Of a stretch of 64,000 nucleotides of DNA, positions 1 through 7,088 are shown in pieces. Origin of the DNA: Streptomyces spinosisporus. Lineage in GTDB: Bacteria; Actinomycetota; Actinomycetes; Streptomycetales; Streptomycetaceae. The notes beneath the pieces were generated by a model that was not told where the DNA came from, did not search any database, and saw only the letters and a program-made list of their open reading frames with translations. Location of the stretch: the NCBI RefSeq assembly GCF_022698145.1, contig NZ_JALDAX010000005.1, positions 534,683 through 598,682 on the forward strand, read 5' to 3'. Both the position numbers and the translations under genes were made by a program. Positions within the stretch are counted from its first letter, which is position 1. The number at the start of each line of letters is the position of its first letter.

Positions 1-15
1 GCTGATGACACAGGC

Positions 16-897
16 CTAGCCGGCCAGCCGATCCCACACCGAGTCGAACCAGCTCTGCATGCTGTCGACGAACACCGAGCCGGGAGAGTCGGGGTCGGTG
101 TCCTGCACGTGATGAGTGAGCGTGGCCCCCAGCCCCAGGACGTCAAGAGCTGCCACCACCTCGCCGGGCTCGAACTCGATCTGACGCTCAATCACCTCGT
201 ACATGCCGTGCAGCGCTTCGACGCCGTTGAGCAGATACAGCTTGAACGTCGGGATCAGCGGCGCGTAGCGGATCTCGAGGTCGACTTCGTCGACCAGCTT
301 CTCCGTCGTCAGATCCTGCAGCAGGCCGCGCAGAGAGTCCGTGTGCCGCTGCGTGATGGCGTTCAAGCGCTGCCGTGGACGCGGGTCGTCCTTGTCGTCG
401 CTGAGCCGCGGATAGGGCAGGGGCAGCTCGGTGTCGGGCAGCACCATGCGCAGAGTGATGCGCTGCGGTTTGATCACGCGGCCGTGAATGCGCTCGGCCT
501 GCAGACGGATATGCGCATCCAGGGACTCCGAGGTCAACGTGAAGACGTCCAGGCTGACTTCGGGCTGCTCGAAGGCCTCGCTGATGAGCGGCCCCAGCGT
601 TATGCCACGCCGCGTCCTGCTGGCTTTGGGAGTCGACGACTGGATGCGCTGGATCTTGACCACTCGTGACCCACTGCCCTGCCGCGACTCGATCCAGCCT
701 TCGTTGGCCAACTCCCGCAGTGCGCGCTGAACCGTGTCCCGGGAGACTCCGAACTCCTCGGCCAGATCACGCTGCGAGGGCAGAAAGTGTCCCAACGCGT
801 ATGTGTTGTCGGTCATCCGGGCGCGGAGCTCGTCGGACACCCGCTGGAACTCCCTGCCCTCTTTCCGCGGTTCCGCGTTCACGAGACGTGATCCCAC
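16..897 (-). CDS. GntR-family transcriptional regulator (paralogue 3 of 3)
   Basis: A 293-aa cytoplasmic DNA-binding protein. Residues about 17-82 form a GntR winged helix (LPSQRDLAEEFGVSRDTVQRALRELANEGWI, split here only for orientation: the recognition helix is SRDTVQRALREL). The C-terminal part is neither a typical FCD nor a UTRA domain. It shares the block KLYLLNG.EAL and a terminal WFD..W with the two other GntR proteins in this window, so the three are paralogues. It overlaps the end of the upstream HAD gene by 19 bases, which indicates translational coupling in one operon (GntR, HAD, GntR). Its ligand is unknown. Confidence 0.85.
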   Translation of the reverse strand: MGSRLVNAEPRKEGREFQRVSDELRARMTDNTYALGHFLPSQRDLAEEFGVSRDTVQRALRELANEGWIESRQGSGSRVVKIQRIQSSTPKASRTRRGITLGPLISEAFEQPEVSLDVFTLTSESLDAHIRLQAERIHGRVIKPQRITLRMVLPDTELPLPYPRLSDDKDDPRPRQRLNAITQRHTDSLRGLLQDLTTEKLVDEVDLEIRYAPLIPTFKLYLLNGVEALHGMYEVIERQIEFEPGEVVAALDVLGLGATLTHHVQDTDPDSPGSVFVDSMQSWFDSVWDRLAG

Positions 898-1619
898 AGC
901 ACCCGCAACACCGGCAGCAACGACCCGACGATATGGCGAGCGCCCTCGACCTTCAACTGCTGTGCCTTGTGGGCGTTACGCGCGTAGCCCAGAAACGGCA
1001 CCCCGGCCTCCTTCGCCGCCCTCAGGTCGGTCGGAGAGTCGCCAATCATCAATGCGGCGTCAGGAGCGGCCCCCATCGCGTTCAGGGCTCGATTGAGGCA
1101 GTGCGGGTTCGGCTTCAGGAGATCAAGGTCGTTGGTACGGCCGTAGACATGTGGGGAGAAGCAGTCGGACAGGCCACGGCCGGAGAGGTAGTCGGAGACT
1201 GTGCGGGGGGAGTTGTTGGTGGCCACTGCAAGCCGACTACCGACGGCGGACCAGGTGCGTATCAGGGGATCGGCGTATTCCGTCGGCATCGCCGAGGTGA
1301 TCGCCTTGAGCTCCTGCTGAGTGAGTCTCTCCTCGAGCTCGGCCACCAGATCGCTGTGTGGATGGCGCCGGTTGACGGCGTACAGCACGGCCATTGGGTC
1401 CGGATGGCTCCGTTCCTCCTCGGTCAGCAGCTCGCGCAGCCCCTGTCGCTCCAGCCAGGCGACGAGATCTTTCGCCACCTCTTCCGCCGTGTGCCCTGCG
1501 AACAATCGACAGATCGGGCCATCGAAGTCGAACAGGACAAAACGGGCTCTGGTGACCAGTTCTCGCAGGTTGCCTGCCTCTACTGCCACCGGTTCAGTCT
1601 GCTTCGCATCAGGTGTCAC
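879..1619 (-). CDS. HAD-superfamily hydrolase
   Basis: A 246-aa HAD phosphatase. Motif I is VLFDFDGP near residue 30, motif II is ATNNSP, the motif III lysine lies in LLKPNP, and motif IV is IGDSPTDL. These fit a phosphoglycolate-phosphatase-like enzyme with a helical cap, acting in the cytoplasm on an unknown phosphomonoester. The chosen GTG start shares one base with the TAG stop of the upstream GntR gene (TAGTG). Longer readings of this frame run into the coding sequence of that gene and were not used. It is sandwiched between two paralogous GntR regulators, so its substrate may be linked to their ligand, but that is inference. Confidence 0.85.
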   Translation of the reverse strand: MTPDAKQTEPVAVEAGNLRELVTRARFVLFDFDGPICRLFAGHTAEEVAKDLVAWLERQGLRELLTEEERSHPDPMAVLYAVNRRHPHSDLVAELEERLTQQELKAITSAMPTEYADPLIRTWSAVGSRLAVATNNSPRTVSDYLSGRGLSDCFSPHVYGRTNDLDLLKPNPHCLNRALNAMGAAPDAALMIGDSPTDLRAAKEAGVPFLGYARNAHKAQQLKVEGARHIVGSLLPVLRVLWDHVS

Positions 1620-2491
1620 TAGGAGAGTGTCAGGTCCGTCGTGATGGTTTCCCAGAGGGCGTCGAACCACTTCTGGGATTCCTCCACAAACGCCTCGTCG
1701 CGCTGGCCTGCCCGCTTCTCGAAGGAGAAGAGGAGCGACTCGGTGCCGAGGACGTCGTACATGTCCATCGTGCCGGAGTCCGTGGGCTCCTCCCGGCGCG
1801 TGATCATGTAGTACGCGACCAGCGCCTCCGCGCCGTTGAGCAGGTACAGCTTCACGGGTGGGGTGAAGGGCAGGGCGCGGAATCTCACGTTGACGTCGAC
1901 GTTGTGGGAGAAGCGCAGGGAGCGGAGGTTGTGGCGCAGCACGTGGCCCTGTGAGTTGCGCTGGGCGAGCCATCGCTCATGGACCGCGTCGTCGTCGGAG
2001 CGCCCCTCGACCGGGACGGGAAAGGCGAGGGAGATGTCGCGTGAGGGCAGCAGGATGCGGACGTCGATCGACTTCGGGCGGATGCGGCCCTCGTGGATCA
2101 AGCGAATCGGTTCCCCCATGGCCAGCATCAGGGTCTCGGCGGTGAGGCATGCGGCGTCGACCCGTACGTTCTGTGCCGTGAACGCCTCCGTGAGTCGCGG
2201 AGCCAGCCCGACCATCGTCGGTTGCGGCTCGCCGACCTGCGCCGGCGGCTCCGCGATCCGTGGTGGGCTTCCCTTGCTCACATTGCTCAGCAACCCGTCT
2301 TCCTGGAGGGCGCGCAGGGCCTGGCGGACGGTGCCTCGTTCGACTCCGAACTCGTCGGCCAGTTCGGCCTGGGTGGGCAGGCGGTCTCCTGCCTTGAGGT
2401 CTCCGGCGCGGATACGTTCCCGCAGGATGTCGGCGATCTCCTGGGGCGAGAGTCTTCTGCTGCCGTTCACTGCCACGTTCTCCTGGGTCAC
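1619..2491 (-). CDS. GntR-family transcriptional regulator (paralogue 1 of 3)
   Basis: About 290 aa. An N-terminal GntR winged helix (LPTQAELADEFGVERGTVRQ) is followed by the same unusual C-terminal domain as its paralogues (KLYLLNGAEAL, final WFDALWETI). GTG at 2491 was chosen because TAGCGT lies exactly six bases upstream, the spacing of a leaderless Streptomyces promoter, and no Shine-Dalgarno sequence is visible. TTG at 2497 is the alternative. It is divergent from a small membrane peptide gene at 2701, with an AGTTGG/CCAACT palindrome between them. Autoregulation and control of the peptide are likely but inferred. Confidence 0.8.
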   Translation of the reverse strand: MTQENVAVNGSRRLSPQEIADILRERIRAGDLKAGDRLPTQAELADEFGVERGTVRQALRALQEDGLLSNVSKGSPPRIAEPPAQVGEPQPTMVGLAPRLTEAFTAQNVRVDAACLTAETLMLAMGEPIRLIHEGRIRPKSIDVRILLPSRDISLAFPVPVEGRSDDDAVHERWLAQRNSQGHVLRHNLRSLRFSHNVDVNVRFRALPFTPPVKLYLLNGAEALVAYYMITRREEPTDSGTMDMYDVLGTESLLFSFEKRAGQRDEAFVEESQKWFDALWETITTDLTLS

Positions 2492-2577
2492 AACCAAACG
2501 CTACAACTCAGATCCATCTACAGGGAGTTGTTGGTGACTTGTTTATGAGTAGGCGCCAAGTGGGGACAACTAAAACA

Positions 2578-2594
2578 GAGTTGGTTGCCAACTC
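2578..2594. promoter_or_regulatory. Palindromic operator, copy A
   Basis: GAGTTGG-TTG-CCAACTC, a 7+3+7 perfect inverted repeat. It begins two bases after a -10-like TAAAAC (2571-2576) reading toward the small peptide gene. A further half-site (GAGTTGG) follows at 2599-2605, and GTTG/CAAC half-sites occur on the regulator side. The same core recurs at 3938-3956 in front of the paralogous pair, so it is probably the binding site of the adjacent GntR proteins. Confidence 0.65.
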
Positions 2595-2700
2595 ACAAGA
2601 GTTGGCGGAAGGTTTGCTTCCTGTCCCAGTCCGCCTCCGCTCCCCTCGCACAACCCCCCACCGCACCGTCCCGCCCGCGCCGCCCGAAGGGGGAACCACC

Positions 2701-2889
2701 GTGCCTGCTCTCGCCCTCCTCTCCGCAGTCTTCGTCTTCGGCTTCGAGCAGATCGTCAGCTGGAAGTACGGCACCACCGGCATCATCGGCCTGCTGCTGC
2801 TCGCCGTAGGCATCAAGGCCAAGAACCCGGCGGTCAGCTCCATGGGGGCCGTAGTGCTCGCCCTGCTGGTCGCGGGGCCCGCTCTATGA
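2701..2889 (+). CDS. Small hydrophobic membrane peptide A
   Basis: A 62-aa peptide starting at GTG, with GAAGGGGGAA placed correctly as ribosome-binding site. It is almost entirely hydrophobic, with two predicted membrane segments (about residues 2-15 and 25-60) flanking the conserved polar block FGFEQIVSWKYG. A second copy at 4031 shares FEQ.V.WKYG..GIIG and G.KA.N.A.S..GAV. The long upstream leader (about 115 nt after the promoter) and the divergent GntR gene suggest it is the regulated target. The function is unknown; a toxin-like or stress membrane peptide is possible but not shown. Confidence 0.75.
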   Translation: MPALALLSAVFVFGFEQIVSWKYGTTGIIGLLLLAVGIKAKNPAVSSMGAVVLALLVAGPAL

Positions 2890-2934
2890 GCAGGGAAACG
2901 GCCTGGTCAGTCACTGTGGGAGACCGGGAGACCG

Positions 2935-3852
2935 TCAGCTCGTGAGCACCAGCTCCGAACTGATCGTCTCCCACAGTGCGTTGAACCACAGGTGCGACTG
3001 CTCCACGAACGTGGTGTCCCGCAGCCCGGCACCCTGCGCGAAGGCGAACAGCATCGACTGGGTGCCCTCCGCGTCGTACATCTCCAGCGGCTCGTGGTCG
3101 ACCTCCTCCTCGCGTCGCGTGAGGGTGTAGTACGCGAAGAGCGCCTCCATGCCGTTGAGCAGGTAGAGCTTCACGGGGGGTGTGAAGGGCAGTGCGCGGA
3201 AGGCGACGTTCACCTCGATGCCGTGCGTGGCCCGCAAAGCCAGCAGGTTGTGCCTGAGCACCTGGCCCTGGGCGTTGCGCTGGGCCAGCCAGCGGCGCTG
3301 CAGCCGGCCGTCCGCGGTCAGGTCCACCGGCGTCGGGAACGCGAGGTCGATGTCCCGGCTGGGCAGCAGGACCCGCACGTCGACCTTGGCCGGTTTTAGT
3401 CGCCCCTCGTGGATCCGGCGCAGCGGTTCCCCGATGGCGAGGGTGAGCGAGACCGAGGTCAGACACAGGGCGTCTATCTCGACGTGCGTGGCCGCGAAGG
3501 CGTCCTCTATGCGCGGCGCCAGGGCCACCATCGTCGGCAGCGGCGGAGCCCCGGGACCGGCCAGCGCCTTGCCGAGGCCCAGGTCAGGGGCGACGGTCGC
3601 GGGACTGCCCTTGGATACGTTGGTCAGCAGGTGTTCCGACTGCAGAATGCGCAGCGCCTGGCGGACGGCGCCGCGCTCGACGCCGAACTCGTCGGCCAGG
3701 GTGGCCTGCGTGGGCATGCGTTGCCCCGGTCGCAGCTCGCCGGACCTGATACGCGCGCGCAGCTCGTCGGCCACGTCCTGGTGTGACGCCAGTGACGTCC
3801 GTGGCCGCTGTGACCTCTTCCGTCCATTGACGGAGGCGTGTTTCGGGTCCAC
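2935..3852 (-). CDS. GntR-family transcriptional regulator (paralogue 2 of 3)
   Basis: About 305 aa, closely similar along its length to the regulator at 1619-2491. The winged helix contains MPTQATLADEFGVERGAVRQ, and the C-terminal domain has VDVRVLLPSRDI, LPFTPPVKLYLLNG and WFNALWETI. The GTG at 3852 is preceded by TAGTGT six bases upstream, the same leaderless arrangement as its paralogue; TTG at 3858 is the alternative start. It ends 45 bases after small peptide A and is divergent from small peptide B, which makes the unit 2935-4216 a tandem duplicate of 1619-2889. Confidence 0.82.
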   Translation of the reverse strand: MDPKHASVNGRKRSQRPRTSLASHQDVADELRARIRSGELRPGQRMPTQATLADEFGVERGAVRQALRILQSEHLLTNVSKGSPATVAPDLGLGKALAGPGAPPLPTMVALAPRIEDAFAATHVEIDALCLTSVSLTLAIGEPLRRIHEGRLKPAKVDVRVLLPSRDIDLAFPTPVDLTADGRLQRRWLAQRNAQGQVLRHNLLALRATHGIEVNVAFRALPFTPPVKLYLLNGMEALFAYYTLTRREEEVDHEPLEMYDAEGTQSMLFAFAQGAGLRDTTFVEQSHLWFNALWETISSELVLTS

Positions 3853-3910
3853 GACCAAACACTACAACTTCCCGCCATCTTTGGGCAGTTCTCGGGAAGG
3901 TGGTTATAAG

Positions 3911-3924
3911 CCTCTTCCAAGAGG
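3911..3924. repeat. Short inverted repeat in GntR/peptide B intergenic region
   Basis: CCTCTT-CC-AAGAGG, perfect 6-bp arms, 13 bases before the larger operator and upstream of the candidate -10 of peptide B. It has no counterpart in copy A, so it may be an additional binding site or chance. Confidence 0.35.
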
Positions 3925-3937
3925 AGATAAGTACAGT

Positions 3938-3956
3938 GAAGTTGGTCACCAACTTC
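3938..3956. promoter_or_regulatory. Palindromic operator, copy B
   Basis: GAAGTTGGTCACCAACTTC is a perfect palindrome with 9-bp arms around one central base. It abuts a -10-like TACAGT (3932-3937) for the downstream small peptide, so a bound regulator would occlude the transcription start. It matches copy A at 2578-2594 in the core AGTTGG-N3-CCAACT. Confidence 0.7.
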
Positions 3957-4030
3957 AGCAACATGGTCAAACTTCAGGATGGTTGGCCGCAACCACGGGT
4001 CCGCCTCCCCGTCCCGAAGGAGGGACCGCC

Positions 4031-4216
4031 ATGCCGCTCATCGCCCTCGTTGTCGCCGCCCTCGCCATCGGATTCGAGCAGCTCGTCCAGTGGAAGTACG
4101 GACCTCTCGGCATCATCGCCTTCGTCGCGCTCACCGTGGGACTCAAGGCCAGGAACACCGCGATCAGCGGCTTCGGCGCGGTCATCCTCGTCATGCTGCT
4201 CGCCCAGTCCGGCTGA
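4031..4216 (+). CDS. Small hydrophobic membrane peptide B
   Basis: A 61-aa peptide with an ATG start and the ribosome-binding site GAAGGAGGG eight bases upstream. It is a paralogue of the peptide at 2701, with the same FEQLVQWKYG block between two hydrophobic stretches and the same length. A strong stem-loop follows 30 bases after the stop, so it is probably a single-gene transcript of about 0.35 kb. It is probably repressed or activated by the divergent GntR gene through the palindrome at 3938. The function is unknown. Confidence 0.75.
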   Translation: MPLIALVVAALAIGFEQLVQWKYGPLGIIAFVALTVGLKARNTAISGFGAVILVMLLAQSG

Positions 4217-4246
4217 GCCAGAGCCGCTCGCCGGCCCAGGATCCGG

Positions 4247-4289
4247 CTGGCCGGGCTCCCTTCCGGAGGGGAGCCGGGAGCCCGGCCAG
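4247..4289 (+). terminator. Stem-loop terminator after small peptide B
   Basis: CTGGCCGGGCTCCC and GGGAGCCCGGCCAG form 14-bp perfect arms around a 15-base loop. There is no U-run, as is usual in Streptomyces. Confidence 0.75.
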
Positions 4290-4306
4290 TCAGCACCAGC
4301 ACAGCC

Positions 4307-4425
4307 ACAACCGAACACCGACAACTGAACAGAGAAAGACAACTGAACAGAGAAATCTGAACAGCGACAACTGAAGAGCTCCATCGGCACAGTCACAACT
4401 GAACAGCACAGCCACAACTCAATAC
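4307..4425. repeat. Clustered ACAACTGAACAG direct repeats
   Basis: The 12-mer ACAACTGAACAG occurs exactly at 4321, 4339 and 4395. Variants lie at 4307 (ACAACCGAACAC), 4367 (ACAACTGAAGAG) and 4414 (ACAACTCAATAC), and a partial copy (CTGAACAG) at 4357. Base composition drops well below the surrounding GC. It lies between the terminator of small peptide B and the 3' end of the convergent Eis gene. The reverse complement contains AGTTGT, resembling the half-sites of the GntR operators. No ORF with a ribosome-binding site is seen. Confidence 0.6.
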
Positions 4426-4476
4426 GCACCACAGCACAGCTACGGATGACCCATCAGCCGTCTAGCGAGAGGAGCC

Positions 4477-5733
4477 TCAGAACATGTCCGGGCACCAAGG
4501 CCGCCTGGACGTACGCAGCAGGGCGTCGGCCGACAGGGCGGCGCCCGCTCGTTCTTCCTGGACCCGGCCGAGCGCCGCCAGCCGCACGACCGACTCGTCG
4601 CCCAGCCACAGCCGCGCCAAGTCGGCGACGTCGAGGGTGAGTTCGGCGGACTCGGTGGTCGGCGTGCAGGACGCGCCCTGCGCCGACGTCTCCAGCCGGA
4701 AGCGGCCGCCCGTCAGTCCGGCCCGGTCGGCGACCTCGAGGACCAGGGAGCCCGTCCCCTCGTACGTCCGCGACTCCAGCGCGCGTACGACATCCAGGAT
4801 CCGCACCCACAGCCAGTCCACGGCCGAGGTGACACGAGCGGCCCGGGCGTCCGGCAGCAGCAGCGGGAGCAGGTCGTCGGGGGCCCGCGAGCCGCTCTTG
4901 ATCCCGGTGACCCAGTCGATGGAGCAGAGGAAGCTCCACAGGGCGCGCTCGGCGGCCGGCGTCGCGGCGATCAGGTCCCGTACGGTCGCCGTGTCCTGCG
5001 GCTGCTTGGCGTCGCCCCACTTGTCGTCGACCTCGTAGACGACCAGGCCCTCGACCTCGCCGTCCGCCCCGCGGTAGAGGGCGTAGAACGGCTCCTTCCA
5101 CTTCGGTTCGACCCGTACGGCGCCCGTGTTCAGCCGCCACCACCAGTCGTCGCGGTCGATCACGCCGGGGATGAGACGGCGGACGCGCTCGTGCAGTTCG
5201 GGTCCGAACTTGCGTACGTCCTCGGCGTCCACGATGTCGATACGGCCGCCGTCGCCCGGACCGGACCAGCGGGGGTCCAGGCCCGCGCGCGGGATGTCGA
5301 CGGTCCACTCGACGCTTTGGGTCGCGGGGCCGAAGCCGTAGCGGCCGTAGATCGGGTACTCGGCGGCGATCAGCGTGGCCACGGTGTCGCCGCGCTCCTT
5401 GGCGGCCGCGAGATCCTGGTTCATCATCCGGGTCAGCAGGCCGCGGCGGCGGTGGGTCGCGGTGACCGTGACGCTGGATATGGCGTCGGCGGAGATGAGA
5501 CCGCCGCCGACCGCGGTGACCTCCTGGTCGAACGAACGGAAGGTCGCCACGCAGCGGTCCCCGTCGAACGCCCCGAGATAGCGGCAGACCTCGAAGCGTT
5601 CGCTCCGGGCGGCGAGTTCCTCCTCGCTGATGACCGGGTTCTGCAGGAACCCGGTCTTCACGGCGCGGAGCCACTCGGGGTGCTCGGCCTGGGTGATCGG
5701 TCGGATGTCGATGTCGAAGCGCGCGCTGGTCAT
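4477..5733 (-). CDS. eis: Eis-family GNAT N-acetyltransferase
   Basis: A 418-aa protein of full Eis length. The N-terminal GNAT domain contains VTVTATHRRRGLLTRMM, the acetyl-CoA pyrophosphate loop, and the Y-rich block IYGRYGFGPA. A second degenerate GNAT domain and a sterol-carrier-like C-terminal domain follow. The chain ends in Phe, whose carboxylate acts as catalytic base in Eis proteins. Such enzymes acetylate amines on aminoglycosides, peptides or proteins; the substrate here is unknown. TACCGT six bases before the ATG indicates a leaderless transcript. Confidence 0.88.
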   Translation of the reverse strand: MTSARFDIDIRPITQAEHPEWLRAVKTGFLQNPVISEEELAARSERFEVCRYLGAFDGDRCVATFRSFDQEVTAVGGGLISADAISSVTVTATHRRRGLLTRMMNQDLAAAKERGDTVATLIAAEYPIYGRYGFGPATQSVEWTVDIPRAGLDPRWSGPGDGGRIDIVDAEDVRKFGPELHERVRRLIPGVIDRDDWWWRLNTGAVRVEPKWKEPFYALYRGADGEVEGLVVYEVDDKWGDAKQPQDTATVRDLIAATPAAERALWSFLCSIDWVTGIKSGSRAPDDLLPLLLPDARAARVTSAVDWLWVRILDVVRALESRTYEGTGSLVLEVADRAGLTGGRFRLETSAQGASCTPTTESAELTLDVADLARLWLGDESVVRLAALGRVQEERAGAALSADALLRTSRRPWCPDMF

Positions 5734-5739
5734 GGGATC

Positions 5740-5745
5740 ACGGTA
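5740..5745 (-). promoter_or_regulatory. -10 element of leaderless eis promoter
   Basis: TACCGT on the minus strand, six bases before the ATG at 5733, with no intervening Shine-Dalgarno sequence. Confidence 0.55.
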
Positions 5746-5866
5746 GGTCTACGCGGGTGGGGTGTCGCCCGGATTTCCCGCGCCCCCGCCCACGCCCCGC
5801 CCGCGCCCCGCGCGCCCCCCTCACCGACATCCAGCTGACCTGCCCTGACCGGGCGGCCGCCCTCCG

Positions 5867-6487
5867 TCACGTCAGCAGGTCGTCGACCTGCGCCTCCCCT
5901 TCGCGGTACCGGCGGGCGATCTCCGCGCTGCAGTCGTCCGCCGTGCGCTGCAGGTGGTGGCGCCGCTGGGAGACCTGCTGTTCGTAGCGGACGAGGCGGG
6001 CCATCGCCGTGGTCAGTTCCAGGTCGGTGCGGGCGGCGAGGTCCGAGAGCTCGACCTCGGCGAGCATGTCGGCGGCCAGGCGGCGGTATTCCTCGCTGTG
6101 CGGGGTGCCCAGGGTGACATGGCGGGCGGAGGAGCGCTGGCGGGCCGGCGCGTCCGTGAGGATCTCGGGGAGGCGGTCGACCACCGAGCCCGCGCCCGCC
6201 GGTGACCGGCGTGCCTGCTCCGCCCGCAGGATGTCGATACGGCCCTGCAGCAGCCGCCGTACATAGCTGAGATCGGCCTCGTCGCGCTGGGCGTCCCGGC
6301 GCAGGGTGCGCAGCTCGGGCAGGCTCAGCGTGGTCAGGTCGTGCTCGGGCAAAGCCGCGGGCAGCTGTGGGCCCGGACTGTCCGCCGGGCTGTCGGTGCG
6401 TTGCACGGGCGGCCGCACGGCCATCCGCTCCCCCGTTCTGATCAACGAGAAAACCCCGGGCTGCTGCCCGGTACTCGGTGTGCTCAT
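5867..6487 (-). CDS. rsiG: RsiG, c-di-GMP-binding anti-sigma factor for WhiG
   Basis: A 206-aa soluble, mostly helical protein. It carries two exact copies of the c-di-GMP signature E-x3-S-x2-R-x3-Q-x3-D: EADLSYVRRLLQGRID at residues 70-85 and EQQVSQRRHHLQRTAD at 169-184. In S. venezuelae RsiG these two helices form a coiled coil that binds a c-di-GMP dimer and holds the sporulation sigma factor WhiG inactive. The first 45 residues are Pro-rich and probably disordered. GAGG before the ATG serves as ribosome-binding site. Because both motifs are intact, I expect full c-di-GMP binding. The whiG gene is not in this window. Confidence 0.9.
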   Translation of the reverse strand: MSTPSTGQQPGVFSLIRTGERMAVRPPVQRTDSPADSPGPQLPAALPEHDLTTLSLPELRTLRRDAQRDEADLSYVRRLLQGRIDILRAEQARRSPAGAGSVVDRLPEILTDAPARQRSSARHVTLGTPHSEEYRRLAADMLAEVELSDLAARTDLELTTAMARLVRYEQQVSQRRHHLQRTADDCSAEIARRYREGEAQVDDLLT

Positions 6488-6601
6488 GTGCCTCTACCGT
6501 CCCCTCGACCGGCGTGTGGAAGCATCGTGCCACCCCAAGTGGCCGCTATGTGACCGAGTGCCCCCGATCGGCCCCAGATGGGGGGTTAAGGAGCAAAAAG
6601 A

Positions 6602-6637
6602 ATGCCGGTGTGGTCTCCCTCGAACGGACCGGCATGA
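6602..6637 (+). other. Candidate 11-codon upstream ORF and hairpin before dtd
   Basis: AAGGAG followed eight bases later by ATG opens an 11-codon ORF (MPVWSPSNGPA) ending eight bases before the dtd start. The same stretch forms a hairpin, ATGCCGGT (6602-6609) with ACCGGCAT (6628-6635), which contains the uORF start codon. Translational coupling or attenuation of dtd is possible. A CATGAT six bases before the dtd ATG offers a competing leaderless explanation. Confidence 0.35.
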
Positions 6638-6644
6638 TGGTCGT

Positions 6645-7070
6645 ATGCGTGCAGTGGTGCAGAGGGTGGACGGCGCGAGCGTCGTCGTGGACGGCGAGAC
6701 GGTCGGCGAGATCACCGGAGAGGGACTGTGCGTCCTGGTCGGGGTGACGCACGAGGACACCAAGGAGAAGGCGGCCCAACTGGCCCGCAAACTCTGGTCG
6801 ATCCGCATGCTGCAGGACGAGAGGTCGTGCAGCGACATCGACGCCCCGCTGCTCGTCATCAGCCAGTTCACGCTCTACGGCGACGCCCGCAAGGGCCGCC
6901 GGCCCACCTGGAACGCGGCCGCCCCGGGCGATGTCGCCGAGCCCCTCGTCGAGGAGGTCGTGGCGCAGCTGCGGGCGCTGGGCGCGACCGTGGCGACGGG
7001 CCGGTTCGGCGCGCAGATGCGCGTCTCGCTGACGAACGACGGCCCGTTCACGGTGCTCCTGGAGATGTAG
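6645..7070 (+). CDS. dtd: D-aminoacyl-tRNA deacylase (DTD)
   Basis: A 141-aa protein, the usual DTD length. It hydrolyses D-aminoacyl-tRNAs (and Gly-tRNA-Ala), preventing misincorporation. Family hallmarks are MRAVVQRV at the N-terminus, SQFTLYGD in the middle and the Gly-cis-Pro motif GPFT near the end (NDGPFTVLLEM). The family usually has GPVT, so Phe is a small variation. The ATG was chosen because it gives the canonical MRAVVQR start; an ORF extending further upstream in this frame lacks family similarity. It is convergent with the YgfZ-type gene, 18 bases away. Confidence 0.93.
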   Translation: MRAVVQRVDGASVVVDGETVGEITGEGLCVLVGVTHEDTKEKAAQLARKLWSIRMLQDERSCSDIDAPLLVISQFTLYGDARKGRRPTWNAAAPGDVAEPLVEEVVAQLRALGATVATGRFGAQMRVSLTNDGPFTVLLEM

Positions 7071-7088
7071 CGGGCGCAGAAGCCGGGG

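Noticed and set aside
1619..1973. Extending the HAD hydrolase N-terminus to an ATG at 1973
   Set aside because: The extension is another frame of the GntR gene and has no HAD similarity; the GTG at 1619 overlaps the GntR stop as expected for coupling.
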